Below the pieces are notes generated by a model. It ran no database searches, was not told where the DNA came from, and saw nothing but the letters and a program-made list of their open reading frames with translations. From positions 1,798,001 through 1,862,000 of the forward strand of contig OY782760.1 of assembly GCA_963678205.1 (NCBI GenBank): 64,000 nt of DNA, given 5' to 3'. Position 1 is the stretch's first letter. Each line of letters begins with the position of its first letter. This DNA comes from G963556115 sp963678205 (GTDB lineage: Bacteria > Planctomycetota > SZUA-567). A program made the translations under genes and the position numbers. Below are positions 8,889 through 17,454 of this stretch, piece by piece.

Positions 8889-10130
8889 TTATATGTCGAC
8901 TGCTTTTAAGGTATCATCTTCTTTCCCTTTTGGTAAGATGAGGTTGAGTAGTATACCTGTAACTGCTGCAAGACCGATACCGGCAATGTGAAATTTATCA
9001 TTGCCAAAACTCATACCGCCAATACCAAATACAAGAATTACAGCAATAATGATCATATTGCGACTCTTATCTAGGTCATGTTTGCCGGCTTTGTGGAGTT
9101 CTTTGATGCCTACTGTTGTAATCATACCGAACAGGAGGATCATCATACCACCAATAACAGGGAGGGGTATACTTGCAAGAATTCCTGAAAGTTTACCTAT
9201 GAAAGCAAAGATAATAGCTGTAATACTTGCCCAGGTCATAATCGCAGGGTTGAATTGTTTAGTGAGAATAACTGCACCCGTAACTTCGGAGTAACTTGTG
9301 TTAGGTGGCCCACCAAATAAACCTGCTAGAGCTGTTGCAAATCCATCACCAAATAATGTCGCTTTAAGTCCTGGATTCTTAAAGTAATCTTCACCTGTTG
9401 CGGATGAAATTGCTGATACATCGCCGATATGTTCGATAGTTGGAGCAATTGCAAATGGTATCATGTATAAAATTGCGGTCATGTCAAATTCTGGTGCTGT
9501 AAAATCTGGAATAGCCAGCCAAGCGTTGGTGTGTATTGGTTGGAAGTTTACGACGCCAAGTATAGCTGAAGTTAAATAGCCAATTGCTATTGCAACAATA
9601 ATTGGGAAGAGTTTTAGCCAGCCTTTATGCATTACAGACCACATTGCAACAATTAAAGTAATTCCAGAAATTAGTAGACATACATTTTCGTCAATTGGTG
9701 TAGGTGAGCCAATACCTCTAGCCATTTTTACACCAACTGGAGCAAGACTGAGACCGATAACCATAATTACAGGGCCAATTACTACTGGTGGAAGTAGCTT
9801 CTTGATGATATTGTAACCAAATATTCGAATAAAAATTGCTATAAGAACTTGGACAATACCTGCAGCAATCAGCCCGCTCTGTGTTTTTGCAATTCCCCAG
9901 TGTTGTACCCCATATTGTATTGCAGCAATATAGGCAAAGCTTGATGCAAGGAAAAGAGGTATTTTACCTTTGGTTATTACTTGAAATGCTAGCGTGCCGA
10001 TACCAGATGTAAATAGTGCGACAGCAGGGGATAACCCTGTCAGTAATGGCACTAATACAAGTGATCCAAAAGCTACACACAGGGCTTGTATCCCAAATGG
10101 TGCAGTTTTAAGATTGAAAATGTATTTCAC
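8889..10130 (-). CDS. uraA: Uracil/xanthine permease
   Basis: NCS2-family transporter with about 12-14 hydrophobic segments. The acidic motif ATIEHIGDVSAIS and the GGPPNTSYSEVTG block are conserved substrate-site regions of UraA-type proteins. The frame is open to 10205, but the GTG at 10130 is preferred: AGGAG sits seven bases upstream, the protein then starts at KYIFNLKTAPFG, and overlap with upp is avoided. The gene begins ten bases after upp, so the two form a pyrimidine-salvage operon that imports uracil and converts it to UMP. Confidence 0.9.
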   Translation of the reverse strand: MKYIFNLKTAPFGIQALCVAFGSLVLVPLLTGLSPAVALFTSGIGTLAFQVITKGKIPLFLASSFAYIAAIQYGVQHWGIAKTQSGLIAAGIVQVLIAIFIRIFGYNIIKKLLPPVVIGPVIMVIGLSLAPVGVKMARGIGSPTPIDENVCLLISGITLIVAMWSVMHKGWLKLFPIIVAIAIGYLTSAILGVVNFQPIHTNAWLAIPDFTAPEFDMTAILYMIPFAIAPTIEHIGDVSAISSATGEDYFKNPGLKATLFGDGFATALAGLFGGPPNTSYSEVTGAVILTKQFNPAIMTWASITAIIFAFIGKLSGILASIPLPVIGGMMILLFGMITTVGIKELHKAGKHDLDKSRNMIIIAVILVFGIGGMSFGNDKFHIAGIGLAAVTGILLNLILPKGKEDDTLKAVDI

Positions 10131-10140
10131 AATGTTTCTC

Positions 10141-10947
10141 CTATTTGGTTCCAAATATACGGTCCCCTGCGTCACCCAACCCAGGTATAATATATGCTTT
10201 ATCATTTAAATATAAATCTAATGCACCAAGATAGATCATAACATCTGGGTGCTCCTGTAGGACATTGTTTACACCTTGTGGAGCTCCAACAATAGAAAGT
10301 ACAGCGATATGGCGGCAACCGCTGGCTTTTACCTCTTTAATTGCAGCACAGACAGTACCACCTGTAGCGAGCATAGGGTCGAGAATGATTGCAAATCTCT
10401 TATCCATATTTTTTGGGTGTTTCCAGTAATATTCCTTAGGTTCAAAGGTATCTTCATCACGATAGAATCCAACAGTTGCGTGTTTTACATTGGGCATGAG
10501 TTCAAGTACGCCATTTACCATGCCTTCTCCGGCGCGTAGTATAGGGATGATTACAGGCTTTTTGCCAGACAGTTCATCAATAACTGTAGATGCACCGCTC
10601 CAGCTTATAATCTCTTTTTCTTCTAGTGGTAGTTTCTTGGTTGCTTCGTAGAAGAGAATTGTTGAAACTTCGTTGGCTAGACTTCTAAAAAGTGGTTTCG
10701 TAGTACTTTCTCTAGATAATGAATCTTTAATACATTTAGTAATGCTGCTGGCTTTATCAGGAGTTTCTGTATCAAGAAGAATGCTCTCAACACGACTCTT
10801 TAGCATCTCATGAGCAAGTTCTTTACTGTACCTGCGCATCAAGCTGATCTTGTGTACTAGTAAAGGGTGGTCAACGACGATCGGGTTATCTCTGTGTATC
10901 AAGTCTTCTCTTAGAGCAAGACTTTCCTCTTTTGATAAAATTTGCAT
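10141..10947 (-). CDS. upp: Uracil phosphoribosyltransferase with an internal insertion
   Basis: The C-terminal 180 residues match Upp closely: PILRAGEGMVNG, GFYRDEDTFEP, the PRPP loop DPMLATGGT, and PGLGDAGDRIFGTK at the C-terminus. The ATG at 10947 follows AGGAGAAGAAATA and gives 268 residues, against about 208 for typical Upp. The excess is an N-terminal extension of about 20 residues and an insertion of about 40 between HKISLMRR (32-39) and TTKPLFRSLANEV (82-94), positions that are nearly adjacent in ordinary Upp. It makes UMP from uracil and PRPP. uraA follows in the same operon. Confidence 0.9.
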   Translation of the reverse strand: MQILSKEESLALREDLIHRDNPIVVDHPLLVHKISLMRRYSKELAHEMLKSRVESILLDTETPDKASSITKCIKDSLSRESTTKPLFRSLANEVSTILFYEATKKLPLEEKEIISWSGASTVIDELSGKKPVIIPILRAGEGMVNGVLELMPNVKHATVGFYRDEDTFEPKEYYWKHPKNMDKRFAIILDPMLATGGTVCAAIKEVKASGCRHIAVLSIVGAPQGVNNVLQEHPDVMIYLGALDLYLNDKAYIIPGLGDAGDRIFGTK

Positions 10948-11086
10948 TATTTCTTCTCCTATATTATTTGCACATAAAACAATTAAAATTCTATTAACTT
11001 TCATGTTTTCGTACCCTTTTGATAACTTATTTAAGAAAAGGGTCGTCATTATATTGAATAATAAATATCATTCGGCACCTCTCAGT

Positions 11087-12262
11087 TTATTGTTTAAGAA
11101 GTATCTCTTTAATTATTGAACTTCCTGCAACAATTTCTTTTTGAATTGCTGCTTTTTCTGTGAATTTTTCCGAACTGTCTGGTGCAATACCTGTTCCCCA
11201 GACTGTAAAAGGTACTGGGTCAGTTGTGTGGGTCTTGATTTCAAGCGGAGTAGGGTGATCCGGCATACAGAGTATACGGATGTTGCCACTTTTCTTTGCT
11301 TCTTCTAAAATAGGACCAACTATATATTTATCTATATTTTCAATAGCTTTTACCTTTTCTTGAGGATCGCCGTTGTGACCGGCTTCATCAGGAGCTTCAA
11401 CATGGACAATTACTAGGTCAAGCTTCTTTAGCGCCTTGATGGCAGCTTCTCCTTTGCCTTTATAGTTCGTATCGTAAAAACCAGTTGCACCTTCAACATT
11501 GATAATTTCTAGCCCACCAAGTTTTGCAATACCCTGTAGTAGGTCTACGGCACTGATCATTGCACCATTTATACCAAATTTTTCTTGATATGTTGGAAGT
11601 TTTGGCATAGTTCCTCCGCCCCATAACCAGAGCTGTGATACAGGTTTTTTGCCGATTTTAGCTCTTTCTATATTTAACTCGTAATTCTTGAGAAGTTCAG
11701 CGCTTCTGTTCATTACTTTGTTTAGTATTATTGAATCAGGGAGGTGGTTTGATATTTCTTCGTCAGTTATATCATGCGGAGGAGTCGTTTCTGGAATATT
11801 GTCAGCAAGGTTGTCTATCACACAGAGATGCCTGTAACTCACACCGTGGTGAAGTTTTACCCCTTTAATACCATGGTTTTCTTCAAGAAAATCAATAAGT
11901 GGGTATGCTTCATCATTTGTTGGGTGAGCTCCAGCGAAATCAACCATAATTCCGTCTTGAATTGTGACGGTATTGGCTCTAAACACTGCTTGATTATCAG
12001 TAAGTGAAATGTTTCTATTTGCTGCTTCTAGTGGTGCTCTTCCAGTGTAGTATTCCTTTGGAGAGTAACCAAGTATAGATAAATTTGCAACATCAGATCC
12101 TGGTGACATGCCGTCTGGTACTGTTGCGGCTCTGCCAAGTATACCTTTTTTTACGAGGAAATCTATATTTGGAATGTCTGCAACTTCAAGAGGAGTTCTG
12201 TTATCCAAGTCTTTATTGGGTTTATCAGCTGCTCCATCTGGAATAATTATTACATAGCGCAT
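11087..12262 (-). CDS. apgM: Cofactor-independent phosphoglycerate mutase, archaeal type
   Basis: Alkaline-phosphatase-superfamily mutase of 391 residues. The N-terminus YVIIIPDGAAD holds the metal-binding Asp, GMSPGSDVANLSILGY holds the catalytic Ser region, and HVEAPDEAGHNG and CMPDHPTP complete the metal site. It interconverts 3- and 2-phosphoglycerate in glycolysis. The ATG at 12262 follows AAAGAGAC; a TTG five codons upstream is the alternative. The length is typical of ApgM and shorter than the roughly 510 residues of bacterial GpmI. Confidence 0.9.
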   Translation of the reverse strand: MRYVIIIPDGAADKPNKDLDNRTPLEVADIPNIDFLVKKGILGRAATVPDGMSPGSDVANLSILGYSPKEYYTGRAPLEAANRNISLTDNQAVFRANTVTIQDGIMVDFAGAHPTNDEAYPLIDFLEENHGIKGVKLHHGVSYRHLCVIDNLADNIPETTPPHDITDEEISNHLPDSIILNKVMNRSAELLKNYELNIERAKIGKKPVSQLWLWGGGTMPKLPTYQEKFGINGAMISAVDLLQGIAKLGGLEIINVEGATGFYDTNYKGKGEAAIKALKKLDLVIVHVEAPDEAGHNGDPQEKVKAIENIDKYIVGPILEEAKKSGNIRILCMPDHPTPLEIKTHTTDPVPFTVWGTGIAPDSSEKFTEKAAIQKEIVAGSSIIKEILLKQ

Positions 12263-12277
12263 TATTGTCTCTTTCAA

Positions 12278-12588
12278 ATCTCTTTAAAAATATTATTATA
12301 GGAATAAAATAAATTTATTAATTTTATACAAAATTGAATTATAGTTATACGTAATGTAGTAGGGAAGGGATAATTTTATGATATTTTATGAACATTCTGG
12401 GAATTTACGCAAATTTACCATAATGTTGTATATAATAGAAGGTTAGTAGGTAAAATAAAATTTTATAAATGTTTTGTATAGTAGTAAATTTGGTAGTAAT
12501 TTTATATTAGTTGAATTTGTCACGATTGTATAGGAGACTATGTAGTCTTAGTAGTGATAGTTAGGCAGTTAGGAAGAATTTAGAATAT
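12278..12588. promoter_or_regulatory. 311-base divergent control region
   Basis: AT-rich gap between divergent apgM and the radical SAM gene. It holds a TATAAT at 12431-12436 on the plus strand without a convincing -35, a short perfect palindrome AGACTATGTAGTCT near 12535-12548, and several TAGTAG-type repeats. No gene or structured RNA was recognised. Confidence 0.3.
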
Positions 12589-14271
12589 ATGAATAATATA
12601 ACTCAAACCTCCAGAGGGCTTGCTCCTGAGGTTCATGAATTTAAAAATAAGACCAAAATTTTGTTTACTAGCGTTTTTGGACCATACGCTATTGAGGATG
12701 AATTTGGAAGTAGAACAAATAACCCTATGGAGTTATATCAGAACCAAGTGACGAGGTTTCAAGGTGTTTTTTCGCTTAGAATGTTTCATAGATCATGGGG
12801 TATAAAGCTTATACAATCAAATATTTCTGCCCCATCAACCTTGCTTGATTTTCCTCTTAGGGAAAGGTTTATTGAAGAGATAAAGAATGTTAAGTATGAT
12901 GTTGTTGCTATTAGTGCTATTTTGCCAAATCTTTTTAAAGTTCAGGAAATGTGTAAATTAATCAGGAAGTACTTGCCTGAAGCTAAAATTGTTATTGGTG
13001 GGCATTTGGCAAATATGTCTAATCTTGACGAAAGAGTTGATGCCGATCATATTGTTATAGGGGAAGGGGTACGTTGGTTTCGCTCATATCTTGGGGAAGA
13101 TCCCGATAAGAAATTTATCCATCCTCAAATATTTTCCGGTCTTAGTGCTAAAACAATGGGGGTTACTCTTTCTGCAAATACTGGGGATATAGCAGCAACT
13201 CTTATACCATCTGTAGGGTGTCCGCTTGGGTGTAATTTTTGTTCTACCTCTGCAATGTTTGGCGGCAAGGGTAAATGTTTCAACTTTTTTGAAACAGGTG
13301 AAGAACTTTTTGAAGTTATGACTGATCTTTCTAACTCTATGAAAATACGATCATTTTTTGTAATGGATGAGAACTTTTTATTTAATAAAAAGCGTGCCTT
13401 GGAACTATTAGATTTAATGGAAAAGAATAATTGTTCATGGTCATTATACCTCTTTAGTTCGGTAAATGTTTTGAAAATGTATACTATTGAAGAGCTTGTG
13501 CGTTTAGGAGTTTCGTGGGTCTGGATTGGTCTTGAAGGTAGTGACAGTAAATATGAAAAACTTAAAGGATCCGACCCTCATAGGCTTGTGCAAGAGCTAC
13601 AAGAGAATGGGATCAAGGTTTTAGGTTCTACAATTATTGGGCTAGAAGAGCATACTCCAGAAAATATTGATGCCGTTATTGATTATGCTGTGAGTTATAA
13701 TACAGAATTTCATCAGTTTATGCTTTATACTCCTCTTCCAGGTACCCCATTATTTAAGGAGCATCTGGCTGCAGGTACTTTAATTGATCCTGAATGCAAG
13801 GATCCCAGTGAGATGCATGGGCAGGAAAAATTTTTCCACAAGCATCCTAATATAAAAAATGGTGAAGAAACAGAGTATTTGAAAAATGCTTTTTTAAGGG
13901 ATTTTAAAGTAAATGGCCCGAGTGTATTAAGGGTTTTACGAACAACATTGAATGGTTATATTAAATACAAAAATCATGAGAACACGAGAATAAGATCTAG
14001 GTATAAATATGACGCCAGAGGCCTAGGAACAGGCTCGGCTGCTGTTGTGTGGTCATCAATGAAGTACTTTAAAAATAGGGATATGAAAATTTATGAAAAT
14101 TTAAAAGAACTTCTTAACTCAATTTATAAGGCTTTCGGATGGAAATCAAGATTACTTGCTCCGTTACTTGGTCTGTATACTTATAGGTGTCTCATAAGTG
14201 AGCTTGAATATATTGAAAAGGGTCTTACGTATGAGCCGGCTACATATTATGAGAAGGTGGGGTGGGAGTAA
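12589..14271 (+). CDS. B12-binding-domain radical SAM enzyme
   Basis: Protein of 560 residues. The N-terminal part (about 90-200) resembles a Rossmann-type cobalamin-binding domain, with VAISAILPNL and KIVIGGHLANM but no DxHxxG base-off motif. The radical SAM core starts at GCPLGCNFCSTSAMF, with the CxxxCxxC that holds the [4Fe-4S] cluster. Such proteins include methylases and cyclases like BchE; the substrate cannot be predicted. The C-terminal 130 residues are family-specific. It is flanked by a divergent gene and a terminator, so it stands alone. Confidence 0.85.
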   Translation: MNNITQTSRGLAPEVHEFKNKTKILFTSVFGPYAIEDEFGSRTNNPMELYQNQVTRFQGVFSLRMFHRSWGIKLIQSNISAPSTLLDFPLRERFIEEIKNVKYDVVAISAILPNLFKVQEMCKLIRKYLPEAKIVIGGHLANMSNLDERVDADHIVIGEGVRWFRSYLGEDPDKKFIHPQIFSGLSAKTMGVTLSANTGDIAATLIPSVGCPLGCNFCSTSAMFGGKGKCFNFFETGEELFEVMTDLSNSMKIRSFFVMDENFLFNKKRALELLDLMEKNNCSWSLYLFSSVNVLKMYTIEELVRLGVSWVWIGLEGSDSKYEKLKGSDPHRLVQELQENGIKVLGSTIIGLEEHTPENIDAVIDYAVSYNTEFHQFMLYTPLPGTPLFKEHLAAGTLIDPECKDPSEMHGQEKFFHKHPNIKNGEETEYLKNAFLRDFKVNGPSVLRVLRTTLNGYIKYKNHENTRIRSRYKYDARGLGTGSAAVVWSSMKYFKNRDMKIYENLKELLNSIYKAFGWKSRLLAPLLGLYTYRCLISELEYIEKGLTYEPATYYEKVGWE

Positions 14272-14297
14272 ATTCTTAAATATAATAAACTAAATAT

Positions 14298-14331
14298 AAA
14301 GAGTGAATATTCTAGTGAATACTCACTCTTT
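14298..14331 (+). terminator. Terminator between convergent genes
   Basis: Arms 14298-14312 and 14317-14331 pair over 15 bases with one mismatch around TAGT, flanked by A- and T-runs so that it can act in both directions. Confidence 0.8.
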
Positions 14332-14358
14332 TATTTATAAAAGTGTAATTATAACTTA

Positions 14359-14580
14359 TTAGCGCATATTCATTAATTCATCAAGCATTTCTTCTCTTGT
14401 CTTTATAGCATTGACATTCGCAGCCTGAGATTTTTCTGCTGCTATTTGGCTTACTGTTTCTTTGGCAAGGTCTGCTTGACCGTTAGCTATATTCTGAGCT
14501 GATTTATTGAGCATGTTTTGTGCTTTGTTTATGCCTTGTAGTGAGGTTGAAAACCCACACATATTACTGCTGATTTCCAT
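14359..14580 (-). CDS. Small flagellar-rod-like protein
   Basis: Protein of 73 residues with the segment STSLQGINKAQNMLNKSAQNIAN near the N-terminus. This resembles the N-terminal helix of flagellar rod and hook proteins, where ANNIAN-type sequences are conserved. The remainder is helical and there is no secretion domain or other flagellar gene nearby. Short stand-alone proteins of this kind occur in other bacteria with unknown function. The ATG follows AGGAGGATACAG, a strong site, so it is probably expressed. Resemblance is clear, role unknown. Confidence 0.7.
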   Translation of the reverse strand: MEISSNMCGFSTSLQGINKAQNMLNKSAQNIANGQADLAKETVSQIAAEKSQAANVNAIKTREEMLDELMNMR

Positions 14581-14779
14581 CTGTATCCTCCTATATTATT
14601 TAAAGTAAATATATGTTGTTCCTCTATAACTATATTATACATTGCTTGTTATTAAAAGCGCTATAAAAAAAGGCATTATAAAAAAATATTTTTTTTTAAG
14701 AAAATACTCTTGTAATATTAAGAGTAATCCGTATTATATTCAAAGTCTTAATTGAACAGACAAAAATCAAAAATAACTT

Positions 14780-14855
14780 GCCACCTTAGCTCAGCTGGTA
14801 GAGCAGCGGTTTTGTAAACCGCAGGTCATCCGTTCGAACCGGATAGGTGGCTCCA
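14780..14855 (+). tRNA. tRNA-Thr (anticodon TGT)
   Basis: Standard 76-nt cloverleaf with encoded CCA. Acceptor GCCACCT (14780-14786) pairs with AGGTGGC (14845-14851). The anticodon stem GCGGT/ACCGC encloses TTTGTAA, anticodon TGT, and the T-loop is GTTCGAACC. Confidence 0.97.
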
Positions 14856-14860
14856 AGTTA

Positions 14861-14892
14861 AAGTCTTAAAGCTAATGCTTTAAGACTTTTTT
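14861..14892 (+). terminator. Rho-independent terminator of tRNA-Thr
   Basis: Stem AAGTCTTAAAGC (14861-14872) pairs with GCTTTAAGACTT (14877-14888) around TAAT and is followed by four further Ts. Confidence 0.88.
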
Positions 14893-14924
14893 AATGCACT
14901 ATTTTCAGAGTTAGATTTATGCAG

Positions 14925-14940
14925 TGGCACGCAAATTGTA
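14925..14940 (+). promoter_or_regulatory. Orphan sigma54-like promoter
   Basis: TGGCACG-CAAA-TTGTA matches the -24/-12 sigma54 pattern, with the conserved GG and G in place. No intact gene lies downstream before the IS element, so it may be a remnant of a lost gene or a chance match. Confidence 0.4.
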
Positions 14941-15369
14941 CCAATATATTCCAATTATTGGGTAACAATATTTTCTTCTCTTCGTAGTGAGGGTAAGTTG
15001 TGGTTCCTAGCTTGAAGATTATTTTCGCTCATTGGTGCTTTAAGGGAGAGCGCTAAAGGGTTCAGAATAAGTATTTTCAGATAATCGAGCAATTTTGTAA
15101 GTGGCTTGATATTAAAGAGTATGCAAGAAATAATTTGAGAGTGATTAAAAAGCAGAATGGACGAGTTGATTAGAAGGTCATTTGTAGAGTCTTGAGTGAT
15201 GTGAGTGCGGGTTGTTATTAAATTCAATAATGCCCATTCAACTATTGAATTAACTGTGAAGTATTATGGGTATTTTCGCATAGAGAATTTATAGAGCGAA
15301 TGGAATTGTTTAAAGCTTATAGACGGTATTTTTGATCCTTCAAAAAATGCTGACTTTTAGGGCAGAATC
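14941..15369. other. Gene-poor stretch between tRNA-Thr and the IS
   Basis: No intact gene was found over 429 bases. A 38-codon open stretch on the plus strand (about 15065-15170, reading IIEQFCKWLDIKEYARN) has protein-like composition but no recognised family and is bounded by stops. It may be a decayed gene. Confidence 0.3.
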
Positions 15370-15406
15370 TGACCTGCCCTAGAAATAGTGGGCATGGAGC
15401 TTACGG
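15370..15406 (+). repeat. IS left inverted repeat
   Basis: Starts TGACCTGCCCTAGAAATAG; its first 22 bases match the right end exactly in inverted orientation. A partial inverted copy of the core (TTTTAGGGCAG) sits just outside, at about 15356-15366. Confidence 0.9.
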
Positions 15407-15441
15407 ATTTTTATAATAGTATAACTATAGGAGAATCCATC

Positions 15442-15723
15442 ATGGCTAAGGTCAACCGTTATTCAAAAGAGTTCAAGGTAGAAGCAATTAAATTGGTTGT
15501 AGAGCAAGGATATCATATTCTAAGGCTGGAAGAGATCTAAGAGTATCTACTGTTACAATCAGGGATTGGGTTTTAAAGCTACACGGTCGTCCTGAGAGCC
15601 AAGCGTATCTTTTATAACTCCAGCAGCTGAAGAAATGGCAAAGATGCGTAAAGTGATGAAACAGCTCAAAATGGAGAATGAGATACTAAAAAAGCCGCAG
15701 CGTTCTTTGACAGAGAGAGCCTA
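15442..15723 (+). pseudogene. IS3 OrfA (helix-turn-helix subunit), frameshifted
   Basis: Starts MAKVNRYSKEFKVEAIKLVV, a typical IS3 OrfA N-terminus. The frame breaks near 15511, where one missing base would restore SKAGRDLRVSTVTIRDW, and again near 15612, where another would restore TPAAEEMAKMRKVMKQL. The last part ends at the programmed -1 frameshift site. Both lesions are single-base deletions, so decay is probably recent. Confidence 0.8.
15688..15694 (+). promoter_or_regulatory. Programmed -1 frameshift heptamer
   Basis: AAAAAAG in the reading frame CTA-AAA-AAG of the OrfA tail is the classical IS3 slippery site. After slippage the frame continues KKAAAFFDRES, the expected start of the OrfB part. 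Confidence 0.7.
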
Positions 15724-16591
15724 AAAAGTTCGCTTGGATTTGTAAACATAAGAATGAATTTTGTATTCATCTAATGTGCAAGGTTCTCAAGGTAAGCAGA
15801 AGTGGGTATTATAAAAGTGTGGAATGGAAACCACCTTACACCGAGAAGAAACGGAAGAAAATTGCTCTTGTAGCCAAGAAATTCCACGAGCGCTCCAATG
15901 GAGTGTATGGATATAGAAAAGTACTGGAAGATATTCGCATAGAAGCTCCAGAATTTATTTGTGACCCAGAAACGTTACGGCTGATTATGGCGTCTGAAGT
16001 CAAATATTAATGTGTCAAACGCAAACACAGATATCCTGTAATGGATGTCGATGTGCGGTACAGATATGCAAAAAATGAGCTTAATAGAGAGTTCAAGGCA
16101 AGTGAACCAAATACGAAGTTGGTAGCAGATATAACATATATTAGAACTGTTTCTGGTGGGCTCTATTTAACAACAGTAATGGGCTATTCTCTCGACGGAT
16201 TGTTGGTTGGTCAATGAGTGATACTATAGACTCAAAGCTAGCTTGTGAAGCTTTAAAAAACGCTGTCGAATCAAGAAAACCGAGGGAAGATGTATTACAC
16301 CATAGTGATAGAGGTGCTCAGTATTCAAGAGATGTATTCTATGAATTGCTTGACAAATATAATATGAAGTGTAGTATGAGTGCTACTGCAGACCCATGGA
16401 GTAATGAGTGCCAAGAGTGCTTTTTTGGTAAGCTCAAAACAGAATGGATCAGAGGTAAGGTTTATAAAACTCATGAAGACGCAAAGCAGGATATTTTCAA
16501 GTACATTGAGATTTTCTATAACCGCCATCGCAGACATGCAAAATTAGGCTACCTCAGTCCTGTTGAATTTGAAGAAATGAAGAACAAATAA
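15695..16591 (+). pseudogene. IS3 OrfB (DDE transposase), multiply disrupted
   Basis: All landmark blocks survive in pieces: SRSGYYKS, NGVYGYRKV, VADITYI (first Asp), HHSDRGAQY (second Asp), a Glu in WSNECQECFFGKLKTEW, and NRHRRHAKLGYLSP. The frame is broken by a missing A in the A run near 15725, an in-frame TAA at 16009 and a missing base near 16173. The intact pieces are 15774-16010 and 16214-16591. No active enzyme can be produced. Confidence 0.85.
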
Positions 16592-16602
16592 GTGATTAAT
16601 TA

Positions 16603-16638
16603 CCGTAAGACCGCGTCCACTATTTCTAGGGCAGGTCA
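16603..16638 (-). repeat. IS right inverted repeat
   Basis: Read on the minus strand it begins TGACCTGCCCTAGAAATAG, identical to the left end over 22 bases and then diverging. Confidence 0.9.
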
Positions 16639-16680
16639 ATTGTTTTAAAGCAGAATAATAAACAAAACTTTAGAAAAATA

Positions 16681-17313
16681 ATGAAGCATATAAGTGAAAG
16701 TGAAGCGCCAGTAATACTTAAACTTATAGAAAATAGTTCTACACAAAGAGGAATTGTGTTTAAGAATCAATATGATAATCTTAAGTATGAATTTAGTGAT
16801 CACTCTTATGATAGTGCTTATGTGCTTGAAGAACTTGTGAAGTCTCTATATACTGCTGAGACTGGGAATGAGGTGTTTGCTGCAGCTACATATGAGCATC
16901 CGGAATATAAGTGGATGAGTGCTACACCGGGTGGGTGGATTGAAGTTGATGATGGAGAATATATTTTAGAGTGCCAAATAGAGGTTGGTAGTGGTCGATC
17001 AGAGCTGTTGGGTGAAGGTAAAAAAAAGGGGCTTGTTGAAAGTTACTGGGTACAGTTACAGCATAAGATGGAAGTTGCTTGTGCTAATAAAGCTATTGTG
17101 GCAAGTCTTATTATGGATAATGCTACTCTTAATAAATTAATTCAGTTATTAAATAATGGAGTGGAGCTTGATTATATTAAGAATTTGTGTCAAAATTTAG
17201 AGGAAATTAAATTTCGTATAATTGAGGTAGATAAAGATAGAAAGTTTATTGAAAAGCTTCTTTGTGTTGAGCGTAGATTTTGGGAAGATACTCAGTTTGG
17301 AACTCTTTTATAA
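16681..17313 (+). CDS. YqaJ-like exonuclease-fold protein lacking catalytic residues
   Basis: Protein of 210 residues starting 42 bases after the IS right end. The middle matches the YqaJ/lambda-exonuclease pattern: HPEYKWMSATPGGW, then ILECQIEV, then ESYWVQLQHKMEVACANKAIV, and a C-terminal VDKDRKFIEKLLCVERRFW. In active enzymes the first motif is ATPDG and the second LExK; here the Asp is Gly and the Lys is Gln, so nuclease activity is doubtful. The usual N-terminal GGSEI-type segment is absent. It may be the remnant of a phage recombination gene cut off by the IS. There is no strong ribosome site before the ATG. Family call moderate. Confidence 0.6.
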   Translation: MKHISESEAPVILKLIENSSTQRGIVFKNQYDNLKYEFSDHSYDSAYVLEELVKSLYTAETGNEVFAAATYEHPEYKWMSATPGGWIEVDDGEYILECQIEVGSGRSELLGEGKKKGLVESYWVQLQHKMEVACANKAIVASLIMDNATLNKLIQLLNNGVELDYIKNLCQNLEEIKFRIIEVDKDRKFIEKLLCVERRFWEDTQFGTLL

Positions 17314-17454
17314 TATTATACTGCTGTATAGATGAATGTAGTTTTTGGTTCTTTCTGGTAAAGTAGCGTAAATAAGATGGTCTTGCGTTTATTCATGACT
17401 AATTTGGCGTTGTAATATTAAGATTGGTTCATTTATGATTTAGATTAAATTAAT

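Larger units (their letters stand above)
15370..16638 (+). mobile_element. Decayed IS3-family insertion sequence
   Basis: A 1269-bp element bounded by inverted repeats at 15370-15406 and 16603-16638. The outermost 22 bases of the two ends are identical, starting TGACCTGCCCTAG. The gene order orfA then orfB, the A6G slippage motif between them, and the DDE-type orfB are diagnostic of the IS3 family. The reading frames are broken in several places, so it cannot make transposase, although the ends could still be moved in trans. No convincing target duplication is visible: flanks are AATC on the left and ATTG on the right. Confidence 0.88.

Noticed and set aside
12278..12588. Possible riboswitch upstream of the B12-binding radical SAM gene
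   Set aside because: No B12-box or SAM-type core could be recognised in the 311 bases.
14955..15227. Open frame of 90 codons on the minus strand next to tRNA-Thr
   Set aside because: No ribosome site, no recognisable domain, and a competing short frame on the other strand; probably chance in decayed DNA.
14780..17313. Complete prophage or integrative element at tRNA-Thr
   Set aside because: No integrase, no second copy of the tRNA 3' end and no phage structural genes were found; only an IS and one YqaJ-like gene.
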